In this document: positions 55,383 through 64,000 of the stretch, piece after piece
Position numbering within the stretch: the first letter of the stretch is position 1
Layout of the letters: each line of letters starts with the position of its first letter
Assembly (NCBI GenBank): GCA_015146655.1
Contig: VKHL01000063.1
Location: 1 to 64,000, forward strand
DNA: 64,000 bases
Direction: 5' to 3'
From: Ochromonas danica
Taxonomy: Eukaryota > Sar > Chrysophyceae > Chromulinales > Chromulinaceae
Made by a program: the position numbers and the translations under genes
Notes under the pieces: generated by a model
Database searches by the model: none
What the model was told of the DNA's origin: nothing
Seen by the model: only the letters and a program-made list of their open reading frames with translations

Positions 55383-57539
55383 TCATAGACTACTATTAAG
55401 AGATGTATTAAGGCTGTTATATATTGGGTTATTACATAAATCCCAATCACATGAACGTCTTTTCATACGTTTATAAAAGATTTGATCATCAATCCAAATT
55501 TGTGATTTTACTTTCGCAAAGACATTATAGATATTAACTTTAGGACAATAGTTAGCATTAATAGAATGTAATCTGAAACAATGATTAATAACTTCAATAA
55601 TACTTGAAGAATGAATATTAACATTATTTTGAATATTAATTTCTTTCAAATTGTTATTCGTATGACGACTAATGATTAATAATGCTTCATCAGTAATTCC
55701 TTTACAATTGTTAATATCTAATTTATCTAATTTTTGACAAAAGGTTATTAATTGAAGAATAAAGTCATCATCAATTTGATGATTATGACTTACATCTAAC
55801 CAGACTAAGGATGGATTAATCTGGAAATAGTCTATTAATTTAGAACTTGTAATAGAATAACAATTGGATAATAATAAGGTTTGTAAAGGTGCTTCATAAC
55901 GAATTAATGTCTGTATTGTTCGATCTGTTATAGTACTACAAGGTGAGGAATGATTTAAACATAACTTTTCCATTTTACACTTTTTCATTCTCATTGTAGT
56001 AGCATAACTAGAAGATGAACTTAATAAGGAATGCTGATATAGGGAGGATGAGGATGAAGAAGAAGAGCAAGAATTGTTGGGATCACCACCACTACCACCA
56101 CTATTGTAAGGAAGAACTGCAAATAACGACTCCATACCATGATCACTAACTTGTGGACATTCTGACATGGATAAGAAAGTTAATGAAGAGATTAAACCTG
56201 ATAGATAACTCATACTTTTATCAGTCAAATTCTGACAATGATAACATTGTAAAGTTTGTAATTCCATCAGATTAGAAGCAATCTCCATAATAGACAAGTC
56301 AGTAATATTGGTATAGTTGAGAATGAGGGTATGAACTTTCAGACAAGTTCGACTAAGGAAGATAACACTTCGATCATCAATATGATAACAATTAGATAAG
56401 TTAATATCTTCAATTGTATTATCCACACATGAGAGTAAGGACATGAGATCTTCATTCGTTAAGAAACAACATCCTTCTAAGTCAACTGTCTTTAAAGGAC
56501 ATTTTACCCGACATAATAGATCACTAGAAGTGAGAAATGATGGAATAACACATTGTATATTTAAAGCAGAGGTGAGTAGATCTCGTACATCCTCTGAGGA
56601 AGTGACAACTACTTGTGACACAGCACTAGTTGGTTCTGTAGCGACTGTAGTATTCTGATGAAATAAGGAGGAAGAACTATTATACACTTTCAAGTATTCC
56701 AAATTCGAACAATAGGATAGCATATTCAATAACGAATCATTAACAATTTGTGATGTTTTAATCAACTGCAAACATTTAATCGAACTAAATAATTTCCTTC
56801 TTTCTGCTAACTCTTTTGGACTCACTAGAAACTCACAAGAATTAATCATTAATCCTTGTAATGTTGGTGCACCTGTTAACAAGGCGTCTAGTACAGGAGC
56901 AGTCACACGACAAGCTAATAAGGATAATGCTTTCAAAGCAGAAAGTTGTGCTTCTTGTCCTTTATCAGCATAATCAAAAGAGAGTATACCAATGAGAATA
57001 AGAGCTAATAAGTTAGGACATGCTTGCAAAGATTGTAAAGGAAAATTGAGTTTGTTGTCTGAAGTTGAACAACCAACCCCTAAGACTTCAATATGACGAA
57101 GCATACGGCGATATGCACTATAATCATCATCGGAGAGAGAAGAAGAAGGAGGTTGAGTCAACATCTTCCAATGAATACGATCCGTAGCATAGAGTTTCAG
57201 TTGAATACGACGTGAAGCAAGCCATGTCAAATAGTTCTCATAATAGATTGGCATGCAAAGTTGATCCACTTGACTTGTTTTAATCATACGACGTTGAATT
57301 AACTGCATATAGAGTGGACGAAGATGAGAATTGGTTAATGCGATATCTAAACAAGGGATATCTCTCATCTCCAACCATTCATTAAGGATCACTTGATCAA
57401 TAGGACTTGGAAGATCTAATAAGAGATTATAACTACATGGTCCTGATAGAGCCTGTAAATAGTCTGAGGATGTCGTTAAGCTATCAGCAGGTAGACTATC
57501 AGGTGTTTCGAACCACATCTCGAGATGGCCTGATGCCAT
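55383..57539 (-). CDS. FBXL-like leucine-rich-repeat protein, 718 aa, single exon
   Basis: The first ATG in frame is 57539 (MASGHLEMW); the frame upstream lacks ATG. An F-box-like segment (about residues 45-90, IDQVILNEWLEMRDIPCLDIALTNSHLR) corresponds to the N-termini of the two 544-aa proteins. About 14 cysteine-type LRR steps follow, for example KTVDLEGCCFLTNEDLMSL, DINLSNCYHI and KLDINNCKGITDEALLII, typical of FBXL2/GRR1-type receptors. A Ser-rich insertion sits near residues 515-535. Likely an SCF substrate receptor (inferred from family). The repeats are more regular than in the 544-aa pair. Confidence 0.82.
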   Translation of the reverse strand: MASGHLEMWFETPDSLPADSLTTSSDYLQALSGPCSYNLLLDLPSPIDQVILNEWLEMRDIPCLDIALTNSHLRPLYMQLIQRRMIKTSQVDQLCMPIYYENYLTWLASRRIQLKLYATDRIHWKMLTQPPSSSLSDDDYSAYRRMLRHIEVLGVGCSTSDNKLNFPLQSLQACPNLLALILIGILSFDYADKGQEAQLSALKALSLLACRVTAPVLDALLTGAPTLQGLMINSCEFLVSPKELAERRKLFSSIKCLQLIKTSQIVNDSLLNMLSYCSNLEYLKVYNSSSSLFHQNTTVATEPTSAVSQVVVTSSEDVRDLLTSALNIQCVIPSFLTSSDLLCRVKCPLKTVDLEGCCFLTNEDLMSLLSCVDNTIEDINLSNCYHIDDRSVIFLSRTCLKVHTLILNYTNITDLSIMEIASNLMELQTLQCYHCQNLTDKSMSYLSGLISSLTFLSMSECPQVSDHGMESLFAVLPYNSGGSGGDPNNSCSSSSSSSSLYQHSLLSSSSSYATTMRMKKCKMEKLCLNHSSPCSTITDRTIQTLIRYEAPLQTLLLSNCYSITSSKLIDYFQINPSLVWLDVSHNHQIDDDFILQLITFCQKLDKLDINNCKGITDEALLIISRHTNNNLKEINIQNNVNIHSSSIIEVINHCFRLHSINANYCPKVNIYNVFAKVKSQIWIDDQIFYKRMKRRSCDWDLCNNPIYNSLNTSLNSSL

Positions 57540-59867
57540 GATGATTGATATTGAAAGAAGGTAGACAAAACAAGAGGAAGAGAGGCGAGATACTATAGAC
57601 CAGAAGTGAGGCGAAGTAGAGCCACACAACACAGTTTAGATAAAGAAAACACAACAACACAGCAATAGCGGTGAAGAGGATTTCACAAGAATGAACAACA
57701 CAAACGTTTTAACAAGCGGCGACGTGGAATATGAAGTGTTCACAAAGGGTGAAACACATACAACAACAAAGAAGACGAAGAAGAAGAAGGAGAAGGAAAG
57801 AACAAGCACAAAAGAAGAAGAAGAAGATACGAAAAGCTATTCAAGTCTTTCAAAACAAAGAAATCCGTGAGATTTACGTCTATGACCACAAAAGGTGATG
57901 GTGATGATGAGACAAGGTGATGATTCGAGAACAAAGTAGTAATCCTTACCTGACTCTCACAGAAGTTCAATTTACGGTTGAAAGACAACAAGGAATACCT
58001 CGAGACTTTAGTTTTATTCTCTTTTTTCGAGAAAAAAGAGAGAAAGTTTAGACTATCAAGAGCACAAAGAGAGAGATAGAATGACCCTTTGTAATGTGAA
58101 TAAGGTAAAAATCCTGATGCTCAAGGATCACGCTGAGTGAACGAGGAAAGCCAGCAGAGCAGGGCGTGGAGAGGTGTTGTCAATGATGAGAAAGAGCAGC
58201 AGGACCTCGAGCCTGGTTGAACAGGTCGACGAACAGGACATGCGTATGAGATGAGACAAGTTAACTCCCACTGCAACTTTGGTTAACACAGGGAGATTGT
58301 ATGGGGAGAGGAGTTGCGGTTCCCCCTCCAACTCCTCACACACTGTGGTGTAGCTGCATTGTCCACGTTGTCCACATCATTTCTGACACCACGTCAGCCA
58401 GAATGGGGTTGAAGTGGAGAAATTCAAGCCAGACGTCAGTCAGAAGACAGAAGCGCCACATCAGCAGCCAATCAACCACTCACACCACTCACACCACACA
58501 ATAACCCTGCCTTGTCCAAAACACCAACACAAACCCTAGAAAGAGGAGATAAAAGTGAAGATTTCTGGGTTTGATATGGCGGCAACAAAAGCCACGCATT
58601 TTCTCCATCTTGACCACAGAAGTGGAAGAAAGATGAGGTTGAAGACAGAACATGAAGCAAGGTATCAACTTCAACTCAACCAAGCCAGCCACTCCCTCGC
58701 AATGACCTCTCTGTTCTGAATGGCATTCGAAGATCAATTGAACTGGAAGGTTGTATCCAGAAAGCTCAACTCAACCAAGCCACCCCCTCGTGATGACCTC
58801 TCTGTTCTAAATGACATTCGAAGATCAATTGAACTGGAAGGCCGCATCCAGAAAGGTCAACTCAACCAAGCCAGCAGCCACTCCCTCACGACGACCTCTC
58901 TGTTCTGAATGGCATTCGAAGATCAATTGAACTGGAAGGTTGCATCTAGAAAGCTCAACTCAACCAAGCCACTCCCTCACGAAATGAAGCCACCAAACAG
59001 CATTCTGAAGCTCAACTCAACTCCGAAAACAGGGACTGGCCGATATCGCCTTTTCTCCAGCGGGCATGACAAGATCCAATTTCCTTCCCATCTTCTTGTT
59101 AAAGATATCTTGACAACTCTTGCGGGTGCCTTTGAGCTCGCAGCTATCTTCTCATGGTGAGGATAACGTACTCTTTCGGTGACAGTGATTGCAGTATCAG
59201 TTAACTGCAATAAATATAAAACAAGTTAACTGCTATGAAGGATGCCAAAGGGAGTAGAATGGTAATGAGACATCCTTTTTCTTGTTTGAAGAGTATTCTT
59301 GTGTCCTAAATCTAGATTATGTTTGTTGCCATATCCATTGCAAAGTTATTGTAATTTGGATATGAGAAAAAGCTTGATGGATATCTCACGGTATCCTGGT
59401 ATGTCTGACCTGCTAACACTTGCCGAAGCGCACTGTGTTGGGATTACCTTAACCTCTCTTCCTCATGGTTGAGTGATGATGCTCTCTCTACCTCATAATC
59501 CTTCCCACCGCAAGGCTCTATAGCCAACAAGCACAACGCATCATGCATACATGAGTTATGCATTTGTCAAGGTGGACATTTCACATACTATATTTCTTGG
59601 TGATACTAGTATATTGTACATGTTGTAATAGAGCAACGTGACTACACCATTCTTACAAAAGAAGATATTTAATGGAATGATGTAACTCTGAGATTCTTCG
59701 AGACAAGATTTATTATTGTTTAAACTTCTTCACCACATGCTTTACACGCACCCACAACAACAACAACAATAACAAACATACCCTATAATAACGCATCAGT
59801 TTTCACTAAAGAAAAGAGTTTAAAATGGACAGAAAACAAGAAAGAGAAGTAGTCTAGATCCACCACT
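57540..59867. other. Intergenic with tandem repeat
   Basis: Contains the LRR gene promoter side (AAGAAG-rich, 57770-57830), a perfect-looking palindrome TTCTCTTTTTTCGAGAAAAA near 58017-58044, and a roughly 95-bp tandem repeat (about 58665-58990). No gene is supported. Confidence 0.5.
58665..58990. repeat. Tandem repeat, about 3.3 units of 90-100 bp
   Basis: Each unit contains CTGAATGGCATTCGAAGATC, TTGAACTGGAAGG and CTCAACTCAACCAAGCC. Units start near 58711, 58805 and 58904, with slight length change. One frame stays open across units (IRRSIELEG), but no start or family supports coding. Confidence 0.8.
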
Positions 59868-61119
59868 TCATCGACCAGATGGCACGAAAAGACGACTTCG
59901 TGAACTGTCTAATCGAGAAGAAGATGACGACCTATTCGACATCCTTCCACTATCCATACCACCACCAAAACCACTACCAGAAGAAGATTGCAAAGCATGA
60001 AATCCAGCCTTGGTCATGGTAGTATTACCAACTCGACCAGATGGTGTTTGACGACTACTTCTGCTACTATCCCAACGAATAGAAGGCAAAGGTGTATCAT
60101 CTACCATATTCCTTAATAGTGACTAGACAAAAACAACACAGCAAATTATATCAAATCATTCATTATCATCACCATCAGATAGTTTTGTTTCCACGATACC
60201 TGTTTGCCATCAGCATAAATCTGATAGTTCTTTTTGCCTGAAGGATTCATTTCACGACTTTTCAATGTTGCTGAGAGAATACTTTGTCCAGCAGGAAGAA
60301 CATAAGCTGCTTCATCTATTCCATTATAGACTGGAGGAGGAGAGCGAGGATATCGCTTAGCAACACGATGAGGATCCAAGAAGTAGGGAGGAGCATCCAC
60401 TGAGATTCGTGTCATCTAGTTCATGCATGTATTGTCAATCAATAGCAGTCAGTAGTTAGTACATGACTTCTTCATGTAATAATAGCAATAACAATAGCAA
60501 ACGAAAGTGGGAGTATGAAAGAGACAAGACAATCACAATCACTTACCTCCATTCTTGTTCCATAGCCACTGCATAACTCTGCTCGATCATGCCTTTTGTA
60601 TATATGATAGCAGCCAGAGAGTGAGTGTGAGTATGTGTGTGTGCGTGTGTATGTGAGAGCAATGTTTATCAGTCATGTACGTGTGTACGGTGTACCATAT
60701 ATATGTGTGTAGAAATATACCAGCAGCAGGGTGGTACAGTGCGCGTATACATGTATGCGTTTGTACATATACACACATATATATGTGTACATATGTGTAC
60801 AGTGCATATGATGTATGGATGCACTGTATATGTATACTATATATGTCTGTATGTGTGTGTTGTGTGTGCCTTGCTAATTTAGCTCTTTGGTAAGCAGGTA
60901 AGTAGTCTCTTACCAGGCAGTCTTAGACACTTTGCTCCAGACAGGTGCAATCATCTTCTCATTAGAGTGTAGCTGAGCAAGATAAGAGACAGGATGATTC
61001 TTCACATATTCTAGACGAGAAGAAGGAAGATCCCATTCAATACGATGAGAGGACAAGGGCACTTCCTCTCTACGACTAGTACTAGTACTACCACTAGTAG
61101 TCAGTGGTCTGTCAGACAT
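59868..61119 (-). CDS. Unrecognised basic protein, 4 exons, about 240 aa
   Basis: Exons are 60914-61119, 60547-60592, 60200-60415 and 59868-60122; phases join cleanly (…KTAW, HDRAELCSGYGTRME, MTRISVDAPPYFLDPHR…). The protein starts MSDRPLTTSGSTSTSRREE, carries IEWDLPSSRLEYVKNHPVSY and a PPVYNGIDEAAYVLPAGQS segment, and ends in a Ser/Arg-rich tail (SSSSSRLDSSRSRLF). No family recognised; composition suggests a cytoskeletal or flagellar accessory protein, but that is a guess. It is divergent from the gene starting at 61469, 349 bp away. The first intron holds a TG/TA-rich tract (60610-60870). Confidence 0.65.
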
Positions 61120-61468
61120 GACAAACTAATAGAAAAGAGGGGAGAAGGGTGGGGAGGGATGGGAGCTCCTCTGTGGACGGACACACTCAATAGAGAGAAA
61201 GACAGACAGATGATGACAACAACAAGCAGCCAGAGCGAACAGGGCATTTAGAAACGCGTTTCTATTTCAAAATCGCGTTTTTATTTTCCCCAGTAATGAA
61301 ACGGCTGTTGACAGTTGTTTGTCTCTGCTGTGTGTGTGATCTTTCACAACAATAACTCTCTTGACTATAAGAAAAATAAATAAAATAAAATAAAAATAAA
61401 ATAAATAAATTGATTGATTCTTCTTCTTCTTCTTATTATTATTATTATTATTACTAGTATTCTCTATT
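61120..61468. promoter_or_regulatory. Divergent intergenic region (likely bidirectional promoter)
   Basis: 349 bp between oppositely transcribed genes. It contains (TAAAA)n-like AT-rich sequence at 61370-61410 and a TTATTA run at 61432-61450. Shared regulation of both genes is plausible but not shown. Confidence 0.4.
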
Positions 61469-62189
61469 ATGGTAAAAGAACGTAAATTACAATCAGGTGT
61501 TAGTAATCTATCCTCTCGTCTACCTCTAACTTCCCCTACCCCTACCCCCGCTGCCCCCTCTACCCCTACTACTACTACCACTACTACCCAACAACAACAA
61601 CAACAACAACAACAAGCACAAGCCATTGGGTCAACAGACAAGTCTAATTTTACTCGTGCATGGAGTCATCAACTACTAGCACCAGAGATGTATCACTCTA
61701 GTGACACTATGGGGGATAGTGACCAGAGGAAGAAGAAGCTAACCGCTACTTGGAAGCCTTCTGAAGTGACCAAGACTGACTTTACTACTACTAGTCATTC
61801 TTCTTATATCAACCCAAAAGCTGTTTTTCAAGTCGATTATTGCCCTAAAGAACTCTCAAGTGATGAGATAGCAGCCAAGAATGAAGAAGTGAGAAGACAG
61901 AAAGAGGCGGTACATGCTCTATGTCAAGTTGTCAAGTCAACACATGGTACAGTCGCTGCGATGTTACGTGCGGTAAGTGAATGACGAATGCACACCTCCT
62001 TGCACCTCCTTGTAGGGACCTCCCCCCTTTTATGTCTTGTACCACTCTCACTTACTCTATTAATTTCATTATTGCTCGCTACGCACTTGCACACACGTAC
62101 ACATACATACATATGCACCTCTTTGCACCTCTTTGTAGGGACCTCCCCCCCCTCCTTGTTTGTCTTATACCACTCTCATTTTTATTGTC

Positions 62190-62221
<32 letters not shown>

Positions 62222-64000
62222 GGTTATTGGTTGTAGTTCAATAAGAAACGATCAGATAATCTCAGTCTCTATGAATTATCAAATTATCTCAAACGACATC
62301 AATTAGATAGTTATGTTAGTGAGGAGGAGATTAAGACCGTTTTTCAATACGTTTATCCTACTACTACTGGCACTAGTACTAGTACTACTACCGGTAGTGA
62401 AGAAGTGGAAGTGGTTGTCCCTGTGAAAGACTTCTTACAAAAAGTCGAAGAAATTGAGTTTAATCGTCAAGAAGGTAGTCAAGAAAGTCAAAAAATCAAA
62501 GATTTCTTAGAATTACAACTTCAACGTCAACGAGAACTTCAACAACAGAAAGAAGCAGAAGCAGAAAAAGATACGAAAGATTTCAGTTCTTCTAAACTGA
62601 AATTAAAATCCCTTCTCGTAGCAAATGAAGCCGAAGAGATGAGAAAAGCATTAGGTATGAAGACATATAATGTTTCCTTAGGACATGAAGAAATGAATGC
62701 TATTATTGAAGATGCTTTTAATAATGAATTAACAGATGAAAGTCATCGTAAATATGCTCGTTTTCTACATCATAGTAATTTGAAAATAGCGAATATTCCA
62801 TTTTATGATAGTCGTGCTATTGAATTAGATCGTTTAAAACATCGTGCTATAGAGATTCATGAGAAATTAGAAGATCCTATATTAGGGAAGACATTTGAAG
62901 AGAAGACAAAGACTTATCTAAGAGGATCATTATCAACTTGTCATAGTCAAGATTTCTTGAAGACATTTAAACCTATTCATCGATATGATGATCTTCGTAG
63001 TAGTGGGGGTGGTAGTAGTGGTAGTGGTATAGGAGGAGGAGGAGGAGGAGGAGGGTTGGCAGTGTCTCAATCAATGCCTGTCTTAACTCTCTCTGCTAGG
63101 CCTTCCCCACTAGCTGCTATCCCTTCTTCTACCTCTTCCTCTTCTACCAATCAGCAACATGATCATGACCTAACAGGGCCTCCTCCTCCTCCTGCTGCTG
63201 CTACTGCTACTACTCCTGTTGTCTTATCACCTATCATCTCTACTAAAGACCCACAACGACGACCTGGTGGTGGTGGTGGTATAACAACAGGTAGAAATCT
63301 AGTGACAGATAGTCATCGAGGAAGAGATATTGACTCTGCTACCATTACCTCCTCCTCCTCCTCCTTGATCTCTCCTCCACGACAACTCTACCACGGTGAC
63401 AACACTACCTCGAACACTACCTCTTCCCAAGACTTCTTCCCTACTATCTATAATGATCATGAGTCAATGGGCAGAATGAAAGATCCTGCTAAAGTCCTTC
63501 GTATTGAGAAAGTTGATCCATTAATTGATGCTAAACAAGGTCGTCGTACTATCTCTGATAATATTAATCATCATAATCAAATCTATCAGGATAACTATGG
63601 ACAACGTAAATCAGTTAATCCATTAATTAAATATTTGAATAGTACATTACAACATGGAAGATTAAAAGAGAATGGTGATGGTGATGGTACTGGTGGTAGT
63701 GATGATGTAGATGATCATTATCTGACGATGACAAATAAGTTTTATGCTCCATTAGAATATAACTCTTCATCTTCTAATCATCATTCATCTGGTGGTATTA
63801 CAAGGAATGCTATTTCTGATGCTGAATTAGCATTTCGTACAAAAGAATATCGTCGTCAACAACGATATCAACGTAAACAAGCTAATATGGAAGTGACAAA
63901 GAATCGTTTAGAATATGAAAATATGATAAAAGAATTACAATCATTACATCGTACACAAGCACGTATTGAAGATAATATACGATATAAAACATCCATCTTC
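61469..64000 (+). CDS. Large protein with EF-hand-like segment and coiled coils, incomplete at the right edge
   Basis: Exon 1 is 61469-61972 (168 codons, Pro/Thr/Gln-rich near the N-terminus with a Q9 run). Exon 2 starts at 62237 and stays open to 64000 in the same phase (588 codons). After the splice, FNKKRSDNLSLYELSNYLKR, then SYVSEEEIKTVFQYV and VVPVKDFLQKVEEIEF, have the spacing of two degenerate EF-hands. Long charged helices follow (QRQRELQQQKEAEAEKD; FRTKEYRRQQRYQRKQ at the edge), with Gly/Ser/Pro-rich linkers between. Possibly a flagellar-associated or cytoskeletal protein (inference). The C-terminus lies outside the window. Confidence 0.75.
61988..62183. repeat. Duplicated segment inside the intron 61973-62236
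   Basis: A segment with TTGCACCTCCTTGTAGGGAC then CCCCC and TGTCTT(A/G)TACCACTCTCA occurs at about 61991-62050 and again at about 62123-62180. Both copies contain TTGTAG, a possible decoy acceptor. A (TTG)n run lies just before the true acceptor. Confidence 0.8.

Noticed and set aside
58720-59160. Frames reading MAFEDQLNWKV twice
   Set aside because: Produced by the tandem repeat; no start context or similarity to support translation.
61469-61980. Exon 1 frame taken alone as a 171-aa protein
   Set aside because: A GTAAGT donor at 61973 and an in-phase long continuation from 62237 show it is the first exon of a longer gene.

Overview
This window comes from a nuclear genome of a unicellular eukaryote. 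The evidence is spliceosomal introns with GTAAGT-type donors and pyrimidine-AG acceptors, a cytosolic chaperonin gene (CCT4), a HECT E3 ligase, a 5S rRNA gene with an internal promoter and a T-run terminator, mitochondrion-targeted proteins, long (CA)n microsatellites and TTAGGG-like repeats. The CCCH zinc-finger protein reminds me of stramenopile proteins, but I cannot fix the lineage from sequence alone.

Layout. 1-5.4 kb: an organelle-type helical-repeat protein gene (ten 41-residue repeats, minus strand), flanked by a near-identical partial copy that runs off the left edge and by a short copy of its C-terminus. 5.5-5.6 kb: a 129-bp hAT-like MITE. 5.8-7.4 kb: a 544-aa F-box-like/LRR protein. 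8.1-10.0 kb: CCT4 (minus). 11.7-14.0 kb: two-RRM protein A (minus). 16.2-17.5 kb: a CCCH protein (plus). 19.9-22.1 kb: two-RRM protein B (plus), an inverted paralogue of A. 23.2-24.8 kb: a second 544-aa F-box-like/LRR protein. 25.3-25.4 kb: 5S rRNA (minus). 25.5-26.0 kb: an MTH1-type Nudix hydrolase. 26.0-26.6 kb: degenerate telomere-like repeats. 27.2-32.4 kb: a UBE3C/UPL-type HECT ligase (minus) whose four introns all carry GT-rich repeats; one holds an assembly gap. 33.0-35.0 kb: a RING-like protein with a C-terminal DUF3990/ADP-ribosyltransferase-fold domain. 36.9-38.9 kb: an APC-type amino-acid permease. 39.9-40.3 kb: a 419-bp CACTA-like MITE. 40.5-46.0 kb: a 20-exon ankyrin gene with one repeat per exon (minus). 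46.6-49.1 kb: a CorA/MRS2-type Mg2+ transporter (minus). 49.6-50.3 kb: a small tetraspan-like membrane protein (minus). 51.0-51.4 kb: a small CxxC protein (minus). 51.6-52.0 kb: a COA3-like single-TM mitochondrial protein. 52-55.4 kb: gene-free, low-complexity DNA. 55.4-57.5 kb: a third F-box-like/LRR protein (minus). 58.7-59.0 kb: a tandem repeat. 59.9-64.0 kb: a divergent gene pair, the second running off the right edge.

Two themes recur. One is post-transcriptional control: an inverted pair of RRM paralogues brackets a CCCH protein, and an organelle RNA-binding-type repeat protein lies nearby. The other is ubiquitin biology: a HECT ligase, a RING-like protein and three F-box-like/LRR proteins. 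Much of the novelty is local duplication: tandem and partial gene copies, dispersed paralogues, and an exon-by-exon repeat array. Exon limits were derived by hand from splice consensus, reading phase and, for the RRM pair, paralogue comparison. They have not been checked against transcripts.
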